Below, in pieces: positions 1 to 10,500 of a DNA stretch of 64,000 nt. The stretch's first letter is position 1. The number at the start of each line of letters is the position of its first letter. The stretch comes from Sphaerolaimus hirsutus (lineage: Eukaryota; Nematoda; Chromadorea; Monhysterida; Sphaerolaimidae). The notes beneath the pieces were generated by a model that worked only from the letters and a program-made list of their open reading frames with translations, had not been told where the DNA came from and did not search any database. A program made the position numbers and the translations under genes. The DNA is taken from contig OZ038456.1 of the NCBI GenBank assembly GCA_964036195.1, positions 992,001 through 1,056,000 on the forward strand, given 5' to 3'.

Positions 1-187
1 CTCCCGCACACTGGGCAACTTCCTCGTTTGGCTGTCAATTATTTTAGGCCAACCTTTGTGCATTCTCATGTATTATCACGATTGGTATCTCATTAATTAT
101 CCTATTGATGCGTCCAATGGCACTGTGCCAGAAATGCCGGCCACTGTGTGAAAATTAACTGCGCTGTAGTTTTTGTTACGTAGAGAG

Positions 188-907
188 CAGGGTTGGCAAA
201 ATCTCAGAAAAAAAGAATAATAAAATTAAAATAAAATGGAAAGTGGAGAAAAAAAAATTAAACGTGAATAAAATTAAAATAAAATACAATTTTTACACAA
301 TTTTAGTAAAAAGAATTTTACTAAAATGAATCCTGGTCACAAACTAAAATAGAAAATAAAACTACTGTATTTCCTCGAAACCCCCCCTCGAAATACCCCC
401 CTCAAAATGGGCACTATGAATTTGTGGTCCGGGAAATGCATAACAGACGTTCAAAACACTTACTGTGTTACGTTAGAACATCGTTTCTACCATCTACATC
501 CTTATATAAGGCTGTAAAAACTTATAAATGGTGGTTATTGTTGTATTTTTCACGTTTTTCTCTCAAAATTTTCACTCTGAAAAAATATACCCCCGGGGGG
601 TAATTCGAGGAAATACGGTAAATTGTTCATTCTTGTGTTGACATTTATATAGGTATATTCCCTTTATACTGTATCCTGTGCGGAGGAACCAGACCTTATC
701 TTGGCTGTCCCTTATGTATGAGTAAAAAATTTTAATTGCTTGTACGTTGATCCGCTCTACCCTTAAATTAAATTAAATAAAATTGGAAAATTGAAGAATA
801 AATTAAAAATAAAATGGAAAATTGAAGAAAAAATAAAAATTTAATAGCATTTTTGATCCAATTTTACTACAATTTTAGTAAAAAGAATTTTACTAAAACC
901 AACCCTG
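188..907. mobile_element. hAT-like non-autonomous element, 8-bp TSD GTAGAGAG
   Basis: Begins CAGGGTTGGCAAAATC and ends AAAACCAACCCTG. GTAGAGAG is duplicated exactly at 180-187 and 908-915. The interior is AT-rich AATAAAATAAAATGG words and TTTTAGTAAAA palindromes. A foldback element (363-620) is nested inside. No coding capacity. Relatives lie at 42797-43616 and 59026-60092. Confidence 0.85.
363..620. mobile_element. Foldback element, ACYGTATTTCCTCGAA family
   Basis: 258 bp with inverted ends TACTGTATTTCCTCGAA and TTCGAGGAAATACGGTA, and C-rich then G-rich tracts just inside each end. Nested in the hAT-like element at 188-907. Many relatives occur in the window. Confidence 0.75.
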
Positions 908-1204
908 GTAGAGAGGTCGTATAGTTGGTTGATTGCGTAGTCGCATTTGAATGTAGGTAATCTAAATTTGATAGTGCATTTTGAACAGTTATGCACAATG
1001 CTTAAAATTTGTGTGCTCTGCTCTGACATGACGGAGGACTTTTTGCGGATTTTATCTCAGTGCGAGCTTCCGGCGAGTTCTAAATTTCTGCGTGTGAGCT
1101 TATACGTTGGTTTGAGCAAAGTGACAAGTATTTTAATGTACGGATTTACTTGTCACTTACATGTTTGGTTACCACTTGTCACTCTTATCACCTGTCAATT
1201 TATT

Positions 1205-1572
1205 CAGGGACGTATCCAGGATTTTTGAGCGGGGGGCTGCTTGTTTACGGAGGCTGGCGGGGGGGGGGGGGGGGGCTCAGCCCCCCCCCTAAATTTTTTA
1301 GCTACATAGTGGCGAAATGGCGCCATTAGTAGGCGCCACACCATGGCGCCATTGGCGTTGGCGCCAGCGCCATGGAACGCTGTATATGTATGTGAATATA
1401 CATACAAAACAGCAAAAAGCACAACATTGAGTGTATTTATAACGATTTGCGGCCACATTTTTTACGCTGACGTTGAAAAATTCGCATTTTCCGGTCACTT
1501 TCTGGTCTCGCCCGGGAAGGGGGGCGGGCTGTAGCCCCCCCCCCGCCGCCCCCCCCCCTGGATACGGCCCTG
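1205..1572. mobile_element. hAT-like MITE (CAGGGACGTATCC), 8-bp TSD
   Basis: 368 bp. Ends are CAGGGACGTATCCAGG and CCTGGATACGGCCCTG. AATTTATT is duplicated exactly at 1197-1204 and 1573-1580. Long G and C runs lie inside the ends, and a GGCGCCA-rich core is present. Short ORFs across it are by-products of the GC-rich repeats. Confidence 0.88.
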
Positions 1573-2029
1573 AATTTATTGGCTGATGCATTGGTCCCTG
1601 ATTAATTTATTATCGATGAATTTTCCACCCGTTGGTGCTCGCTGCATTTTTTTCGTAATTTGCTCGCTCTTGTATTTTTACAGTGTTCATTTACATATAT
1701 TTTTCACTTTTTAGCGCTTTCTAGATATTTGTCAAAAATCGTTGTGATATTTTTAGTTGCCACGCAGATTTTATCCTAGATGTGCCGATATTTACCGTGA
1801 GTGCTTATTAGGCCGTATTTTACGTTGTCAAATGTTGTTTCATTTTAGCGGAATTTTTTATTACGACAAATATCAAATATCGATAAATATGTGTATATTT
1901 CTACACAATTTATGTACAACATGAAACTCCAAATACACCAGTGGGTTTCAATCAGAACAAAGTTACTGATAACGGTATTTACCGCATCCGTATAGTTGTC
2001 ATCTATCGGTCATCGGGACGGGTTGTCTG
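1573..2029. other. AT-rich stretch, nothing recognised
   Basis: No coding pattern, TIR or tandem repeat that I can support. Confidence 0.4.
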
Positions 2030-2786
2030 TAGTGATGGAAAAGCGCCATAAAAAAGGGCGCTAGGCGCCGTGGCGCCATTCAAAAAGTGGGCGCCAAGCG
2101 CCAAGGGCGCGACAGAAAAAGGGCGCCAGGCGCCATGGCGCCATTCGGAAAGCGGGCGCCAAGGCCGCCACGGAAAGAGGGCGCCATGGCGCCATTTGAA
2201 AAATAGGGCGCCAGGATAAAAAAGGGCATACAACACCCTGCGTGTGCTAAAAGTGTTTCTACAGCACCTTAGTAGACTCATTCATTTCCTAATTTGCGTT
2301 CTGCAGGATGTAATGAACAAAAACAACACTAGCAACAGATTTTTAAAGTAAAATCCACATGACGAAATCAAACACAATGGAAATTGGCATTTGACAACAA
2401 TTCATTCACTTTTCAAATAGACTTTTCCAAACAATGTTTCCTTGAAATGGACAAAACCGGAATTGCAACGATTTGAATCCGTTTTTTGTGATTTTGAAAG
2501 TTCAACGGTCCATCATTCTCGTCTTCTGATCTGTCAGACACATCTGATGAACTGTTGCACGAAAGATTTCCACCCACTCACACCACTTCGTCCATTTTTC
2601 TGGTGAATTTAGATTATTCTCGGATGTTATTTTCATTTTTTCTCCTTTCATACAGCACTCACCTTAAACCCTGCTGGCGCTCTTTTAAAGCAGGGCGCCG
2701 GGCGCCACGGAAAAAGGGCGCCAAGCGCCAATGGCGCCATGGCGTGGCGCCCTTTGGCGCCCTCAAATGGCGCCATTCCATCACTA
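2030..2786. mobile_element. hAT-like element with GGCGCC-array interior
   Basis: 757 bp. Ends are TAGTGATGGAAAAGCGCC and GGCGCCATTCCATCACTA. Flanks are GTTGTCTG (2022-2029) and GTTGTCGG (2787-2794), a 7/8 target duplication. Both arms are degenerate arrays of GGCGCCAAGCGCC-type words. The AT-rich middle (about 2250-2680) may be a later insertion. Confidence 0.8.
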
Positions 2787-3034
2787 GTTGTCGGGTACCC
2801 GGTTGAAACCGACAGGAATTTTTGTGGATATATGCCTACATCAAGGACGTACCCAGGGGGGCGACCCCATCTAAGCACTGTTTTTCATTTGCTCTGTTCA
2901 TCTAAATATAAGGGTTGAAAACTACGTTACGGTGCGGTGAATCTGAAAGTATCGTAAATGTTGAAATACGGTACGGCATTTCGCAACATAGCGTTACTTG
3001 GCCCACTTCGCGTCTGCAGTTATGACGGTAGATG

Positions 3035-3272
3035 TACGGTGTCAACAAAATTTGTTTACGGAAAACGGAAACGGAAAAAATTTTGCACTTGCCGGAAAAC
3101 GGAACCGGAAAAATATTTGCACTTGCCGGAAAACGGAACGGAAATCGGAAAAAAATTTGCCTGCGGAGAAGCGGAAACGGAAAAATTTTTGCACTTGCCG
3201 GAAAACGGAACGGAAAACGGAAAAGAATTGCCTGCGGAAAGCGGAAACGGAAAACGGAAATTTGACACCCTA
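3035..3272. mobile_element. hAT-like MITE with GGAAAACGGAA array, 8-bp TSD
   Basis: 238 bp. Ends are TACGGTGTCAACAAA and TTTGACACCCTA. GGTAGATG is duplicated exactly at 3027-3034 and 3273-3280. The interior is an array of CGGAAAACGGAA words. Sister copy at 33688-34308. Confidence 0.87.
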
Positions 3273-3559
3273 GGTAGATGTGCTCTGTTACTCTACATCT
3301 TACGGTAGATGTCCACTAAAATTCTCGTATGAAGAATAGCCCTCACTAAACTAAGATTTGAACCCCCGCGGGGGTTCGTATACCATTTTACCTAAAGATT
3401 CGCTGAGGAAATAATAAAGTACGAAAACATTTTGGTGTACACAAAGCCAATTTCCTGTATTGTGCGACGCGTAAATGTCTTGAACAGAACTGAGATCTAG
3501 AGCACTACAAAATATTGTGAAGACCTCAATATTTTCTACCCCTACGTCGCTCAGCTATC

Positions 3560-4295
3560 TAGGGTGGCAGACGGTACGGCCTTGCGGTAAACCGTACGGT
3601 ACGGTAAATTTCCCATTTTGCGGTAAACGGTACGGTACGGTAAATCTTCAATTCTGCGGTAAACGGTACGGTACGGTAAATCTGAAAAGTGCGGTACGGT
3701 ACGGTACGGTAAATTTCCAATGTCAGAAATGTATCAACGCGGAACTATGTAGAGGCTTATTTATTGTGTAGAAGGAAGAAATGGAAAAAAGTTGCTAAAA
3801 GTGGGTGAAAAATTGCTAAAAGTAGCTGAAAATAGTTGAAAATGAGTATATGACCATACGTCAAACCTATCACTGCAACAAAAAAGTTCAGAATAGAAAG
3901 TAAATACATTGAGGGTGATGTTTCACACCTTGAGAGCGATTTTATAAAGCACATTATACTAATGTTAATCATGAATTATAGCAATTATGCATGCAGAAAT
4001 GGAAGGGCTTCAAACAGGAAAACAATGTGAAAGTTGCGCACGCGTGCAAATTTTATTCAGAAAACCACATTAATTTGCATCAATAAATTGCCATATTAAA
4101 GGTCAATCTGAGAAAAATTTACCACATTTTCGGCGGTAAATGAGTGCGGTACGCGGTACGGTACAGTAAATTTTGGAAAATGCGGTACGCGGTACGGTAC
4201 GGTAAATTTCTAAAAGTGCGGTAAACGGTACGGTACAGTATGGTAAATTTCCCAAAAATGTGGTACGGTACGGTACGGTAAATTCTGCCACCCTA
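3560..4295. mobile_element. hAT-like element with GGTACGGTAAA array, 8-bp TSD
   Basis: 736 bp. Ends are TAGGGTGGCAGAC and TTCTGCCACCCTA. CAGCTATC is duplicated exactly at 3552-3559 and 4296-4303. Both arms are arrays of CGGTACGGTAAA words. The middle (about 3740-4060) is unrelated AT-rich sequence. Confidence 0.88.
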
Positions 4296-4501
4296 CAGCT
4301 ATCTGTCTATCCCAGAGGCATATTTTTTGGCTACTGACCCCCCCCCCCAGGATACCCCTGTTCCTTCCAATCGCATGACTAGTTTTTCCAACTTATAAAT
4401 AGAATAAAAAGTACCTTACCTATCATTTATCGACACAATAAATTAATTGTAAATCTTTCTTTAAGAAATCACAGTCCGCCTATTTAATTCAAATCATCCA
4501 C

Positions 4502-4529
4502 TCACAACCTTTGTGTAATATTTCGCGCG
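4502..4529 (-). CDS. Receptor exon 9: last codons and stop
   Basis: 28 nt. C completes a Ser codon, then ARNITQRL and TGA at 4504-4502. The exon is short but follows a good acceptor (GACTGCCCCAG) and is in phase. An ATTAAA about 20 nt downstream is a possible but very close polyadenylation signal. Confidence 0.7.
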
Positions 4530-7500
4530 CTGGGGCAGTCCCAGACCCTGTAAAAAAACCTTTAAAATGTCAAATGTCATGCAAAGTGTCAAAAGTCATG
4601 GAAAATGTCCTGCAAAATGGCAACCGAGGCACCATTTTGCAGGGCATTTTCCATCACCTTTGACACTTTGAATGACACATGACATTTTACAGGGCATTTT
4701 ACAGGGTCTGGGGCTGGCACCTGGTAACTTGATTGGCGGTGCCGCCCAGGCCGCCGGGCGTCACGTTGGACATCGGTTTCGGCACGCTGCCCGGCCCGAT
4801 TCTGTTCTTGCGGCCGCACAGCAATTCTCTGACCTGCTGGCGCACGAGCGAGTTGAATACCTGGCGGCAGTCCCGGACCCTGTAAAATGTCTTGTGAAAT
4901 GTTAAGGGTCATGCATGGGAGCAGTCCCAAGCCCTGTAAAATTGTAAATTAATGTGCCAAATGTAAAGTCAAATGCAAAGTGAAGTGTCAATCAAAACAA
5001 AAAGAGAAGATTTTATTACTGAACTTAACATGACAATTGACAGTTTACATTGCATTTGAATTTACATTTGACAGTTCTCTTTGCATTTGACTTTACATTT
5101 GACACGATACTTTAAACTTTACAGGGCTTGGGACTGCCACCTGGTATCAAAAGTCATGTGAAATGCCCTGGATAATGGCAAACGTCTTTGTTTGCCATTT
5201 TCTAGGCCATTTTACATGTCTTTGGACACATTGCATGACATTTTACATTTTACAGGGCATTTTACAAGGTCTGGGATTGGCACCAGATAGATGACTGGGT
5301 TGAGGCTGCTGTTCACCGCCGCGATTACTTGCCCCATTACCTGGAAGGTGGGGGTTGCATTTCGGTCACAATTTCACACATTTTCCAGTGACAAGAAAAG
5401 GGATAAGTTGAAAACCGAGCTTACAAAACTAGTGATGGAAAAGCGCCAAGGCGCTGGCGCTAGCGCCAAAGCAAAAAGCGCCATGGCGCTTTTGGCGCTT
5501 GGCGCCTTTTTGCTGTGGCGCCATTGGCGCTTGGCGCTGTGCAATGAAAAAGCGCCATGGCGCTATGGTTCTCTGGCGCCATTGGCACTTGGCGCTGGTG
5601 TTTTAGAAAGCGCCAAAAAAGCGCCAACACCAGAGTGAAAAACGTGCAGGCAGAATTCACATTTTAAACATGCAACATGCAACATTTAAATAAATTTAGG
5701 TATCAGTCAAGTTGGAGTGCAATAGAATGGCTGCAAATATTGGAGCCATAGACTTGTGATTTCTTCCAAAGATCCATTTTATGTTGACTGATTACGTAAA
5801 TTTCCTTTAGTCAAACATTGCTGATTTCAAGTTAATTTCGACATGGAATTGTGGTTAAAAGGGCTTTAAGAGAAGGGTAATTTTGACGTTTCAGACCGCT
5901 GTAGCATGTGGATACACATTGGTTTGATATTGTATAGTACACTACGGGGGTATTCTGGATTAAGGACCTCCCGGTGATTGGATAGATAGCAAATTTCTCA
6001 TTTAGTGATTGCTGAAATGAATTTTATCCATGGGGTTCATGGGAGTTTTGATATTTCAGCTTTTTTGAGGTGCAGAAGTATGAAATCTTTTGAAAAATTT
6101 GTAAAAATAAGGGAAAAAAGCTAAAAATAAGTACACAGGTACATATTTATATACCGTATATCCTTGAATAAGACCCCAGGGGCGTTATTATTTCGTCAGA
6201 GGTTTTGGAGGGGGGAGTTATTCAAGGGGGGTACTATTCAAGGGGGGGAGTTATTTTTTCCTCAGAACTTCCAGGAAAACTTTCACTTTATTCATTGTTT
6301 GTATGCATTCCGTCAACACATCTAATGCAGAAAATGACCAGTTCAACACTAACAAAACAACGTATCCATCCTAAAATTCGTTTTCATTTTCGTGTGTTGC
6401 TCATCGATTGTTTTACCCAGAGGGGGGACTTATTCAAGAGGGGGAAGTTATTCAAGGGGGGGGCGTTATTTTTTCCTCACCTGGCCAACAGGGGGGGGTA
6501 TTATTCAAGGGGGGGGGGTCTTATTCAAGGATATACGGTAGGCAAAATAGCTGAAAATAAACAATAAGGCACTAACTAGTGATTTTGGACAAGGACAAAT
6601 AGGGAAAAAGTCATGAAAATTGTGATTTGGCGCTAAAATTGGGGCGAAATTTGCTAAATAGCTGGGTGATTTGAGCGCTGGGGGGAAAAAGGGTCACTTT
6701 GAGAATATGGTATGTATCGATGGGGCGGAGTGCGCTTTTGATGTGGTCATTTGCGTCTGATCACCACATAATGCCATATAATCCGCCCGCGGCATCAGCT
6801 TTGGTTGAACTATTTATGGAAATAACCGGGTGACGTGTAATGAAAGTGAAGTGAAATGTAAATTATATGCTGGGGCTGGATAAGAAATTGATTTCTGTTT
6901 TGGCTTGAGATTGGCAAATGTAATCTGAAATACATCAAGTTACATGCAATAACCGATGGAAAGTGTGTGAATGTGAAATTTCTTTTTTGTCGGCTCATAA
7001 CACTTTCCAAACTTTCATCCGAAAAATAGTTCTCAACCAAAATTTTGAAAACTCATTGATCGGTCTTGAACACATTTCAGTTTACTGGAATGGCGTTCAT
7101 GATAACTCTAGAATTCAAAAATTTTCAAAATCTAGTTTTCAAAAGTTTTCTAGTTGCACATGCAAAATAAAATTGATTAACAATGAAATTCAACAATTCA
7201 AATCTAATGTCACTACAAATTACCTACCTAATATTCGCAATTGTATTTGAATGCCTATTTCTCACTATTAATTCAACTATTAAAGTGACCAAGCATACCA
7301 TATTCCTAAAGTGACCCTTTTTCCACCCAACCTGATTTGGGGATGGGTTACACCCCTCCAAATCCCGATTGGAGACCATAACATACGACATCATGTTATT
7401 AAACACTAGCATGAAAAACGGAAAGTTTTACAGTAATAAAAATACAAAGCCAATTAAAAGAACTACAATGTCTGTGTCTGAATTTGTACACGCTCAATCA

Positions 7501-10500
7501 CAAAGTGATAATAATGGATATGCCACACCGCTAACTGCTACTGCATCTCAAGAGAGCGAAATAACCACCATTGCATCCTGGCGCCGTGGTTAAGAAAAGC
7601 GCCATGGCGCTTTTGGCGCTTGGCGCTAAAACGCCCTGGCGCCATTTGCGCTTGGCGCCGAGGTCCGGAAAAGCGCCATGGCGCTTTTGGCGCTTGGCGC
7701 CAAAGTCCTGGCGCTTTTTCCATCACTATACAAAACCCTTACAAGATTACTTTACAAGGTTACAAAACCCCTACAAGATTACTTTACAAGATTACCAAAC
7801 CCTTACAAGATTACAAGATTACAAAACTTCAATGTATATTTACCTAATAATTAAAATTCACTTTCCCCCCGAGTACATAGATAGAACGAAAAATATTTTC
7901 TTGGACCCAACGTTGTAAAAAAACGTAAGATACTTTTCACATAAGAAAACGTAAAATCAAGTATTTTTTCACTTTTTACACTGGGAAAAGTTCGGGAGGG
8001 GGCACTTTATTTGCCCCACTTTTTCCCCACCCCTCCAATTTCACCCACCGTGCCCCAAAATCCCATGACACTCTTAATCTCCGGCAAGAACCAAAAAGTG
8101 GTTGTTTGCGCAGCCAGCATCACAGAAATTACAGCGCCCTGCACCAAGAGGGACCGTTCCGCTTTCGCCCTGGGGGCAGTCCCGGACCCTGTAAAATGTC
8201 AAATGTCATGTAAAGTGTCAAAAGTCATGGAAAATGCCCTGCAAAATGGCAACTCGGTTGCCATTTTGCAGGGCATTTTCTATGACTTTTGACACTTTAC
8301 ATGACATTTGACATTTTGCAGGGCATTTTCTATGACATTTGACACTTTGCATGACATTTGACATTTTACAGGGTCCGGGACTGGCACCTGGTGGCGTTGT
8401 GCGCGCTGACCGAGTTGCGCGTGCAGCGGAGCCGAGTAAATAGGGCCGCGTAGGTGACCAGGATTAGCCAGGGCACCGTTTTCACCACCCAGGATTGGAT
8501 GGTCGTCCACACCACCGCCTGCGAAGGTCGGGTCTGGTGTAAAGCGCCGTTGCAAGCTTTGGCATTGGGCCAACACATTTGTGACATCGCAAATTTGTGT
8601 CAACCGAATTTCAACTAAAAAATAAAAAAAATTTAATAGCATCACACTTAGCAGCAACAACGCCAATTAAGTGTCACTATATAAAGTTAAATTATGCTTT
8701 GAATGTCAGATAGGAATGTTGAAATGACATAATTAGCCAAAATTTAGCCGAGTTAAGTGGACAGGAATTTTGATGTCTACTAGTGTGTGTAGGCCCATGG
8801 CTATTTGGCGACGAAACCACGTGGGGGTTTTTCGTTCCATTTGTCATTGACGATGATAAACACTTTACCACCCAAGTCCGACAGTTATTGTGCCAGTGGG
8901 GACAATATAAATCTTGTAAACTTGGGGTGGGAGAGATACTACCTATTCATTAACGATGGCAAACAATTGGAATAAATTATTTAAATTTTTAAGTGTTTTT
9001 TTCCTAAACTAATTTTTAGTCTGTTTTTTGAGTACATCTTTATGTTATTTTACAACCTTGCCGCTGTTACCGCATACGTACCTAGTTTGCCTCTGCTGCT
9101 AAAAATCCATGTGAATATGATGTTTTTAGTTAAGTTTCTGCTTTTTTTACACATTTTCAACAAAAAAAAAAGACAAAAACATCAAAAATTCAAAACGTTT
9201 TTGAATTTTCGAATCATCATCTATCTGCCATAGTTACCATTCATGCATCCAGTGGCGTAGCCAGGGGGGGGCGGCCACCCCCCCCCCCTTCCGGGGTGAG
9301 ACATGGAATTGTAAGGAAATGTGTTCTTGTGCAACGATTTTGGGGTCAATTTTCAAAAATAATGCCGCAAGCGGGCATTTATGCTTCACGTTACAGGAAT
9401 TTTTACTTAACGGGTCGCCATTGCCTCAAGCTGTGTGAAAATGCACTCAATTGTGTCCATGTCGCTGTAAATGTATGTAAAATACATACATTTACAGCAG
9501 TCTGTGGCGCCAATGGCGCCATGGCGCGGTACCTACGAATGGCGCCAGCGCTACCCCCGTTCGCTGGGCCCCGTAAACAATCCGCCCCCCCCCCCCGCTC
9601 AAAAATCCTGGCTACGCCACTGCATGCATTGTAAAAGGGTATAGATCGGTCTGGTTACCCACAGGCCACTGCATTTCTTCCGTAGGCCCGCATGCGTAGG
9701 TCCAGTAAAATGGCGAGTGATTGTGCACCTTTGGGCAGCCGACCAGAATGATGCCCAGGGCGCAAATGCCGCACGCCACCAGCGAGCCGGCGAACCTGCA
9801 GTGGGGCGTGGCTATTTTGCTAGGTGTCCAGGGGCCAGATTAAATTCTCCCTACAGATTTGTAGGGTAGGGCGTACGCCCGATAGATTTTTTTAAGTTCA
9901 GCCGCATCCACGCACATGCACCGAGAGCAAGGCGGTTTGTAAAATATACGAAACCATCCCTTAAGGTCGCCGATATCGCATAATGACGTATATCACTTCG
10001 ATTTTGGCACGGAAATCATGATTTCGTCATTTCTTGGCCGTCGGCCAATTCGTTTTTTATTTTATTTTGTCGGGCGGGTTACTCGCATAAGTCGCGCTTT
10101 TGTACGCTCGTGCATGCATTTCTTTCTTGTCGCTGCCCTCATGGTTTCGGTTGCAGACAGTGAACACTAAAAAAGTGACCACCTGACTACACAAAAGCGC
10201 GAGTTATGCGAGTAACCCGCCCGACAAAATAAAATAAAAAACGAATTGGCCGACGGCGAAATCATGATTTCCGTGCCAAAATCGAAGTAATATACGTCAT
10301 ATTGCAATATCGGCGACCTTAAGGGATGGTTTCGTATATTTTACAAACCGCCTTGCTCTCGGTGCATGTGCGCCGATGCGGCTGAACTTTAAAAAATCTA
10401 TCTGGCGTACGCCCTACCCTGCAAATCTGTAGGGAGAATTAAATCTGGCCCCTGGGGGGTTTGTAGATTTGGACCCCTGCGGGGGTTCATATACCATATT

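Larger units (their letters stand above)
5341..8048 (-). other. Intron 6 of the receptor
   Basis: 2708 bp, donor GTGGGTGAAA, acceptor CCACCTTCCAG. Contents in plus-strand order: a GGCGCC-type element (about 5430-5640), a foldback with ACCGTATATCC ends (6152-6540), an inverted-repeat element (about 6682-7327), another GGCGCC-type element (about 7574-7734), and a short ACAAGATTACTTT-type minisatellite (7735-7830). Confidence 0.65.

Noticed and set aside
3757-3972. Hydrophobic minus-strand ORF
   Set aside because: AT-rich sequence gives Phe/Leu/Ile-rich frames by composition; it lies inside a TIR element and has no family pattern.
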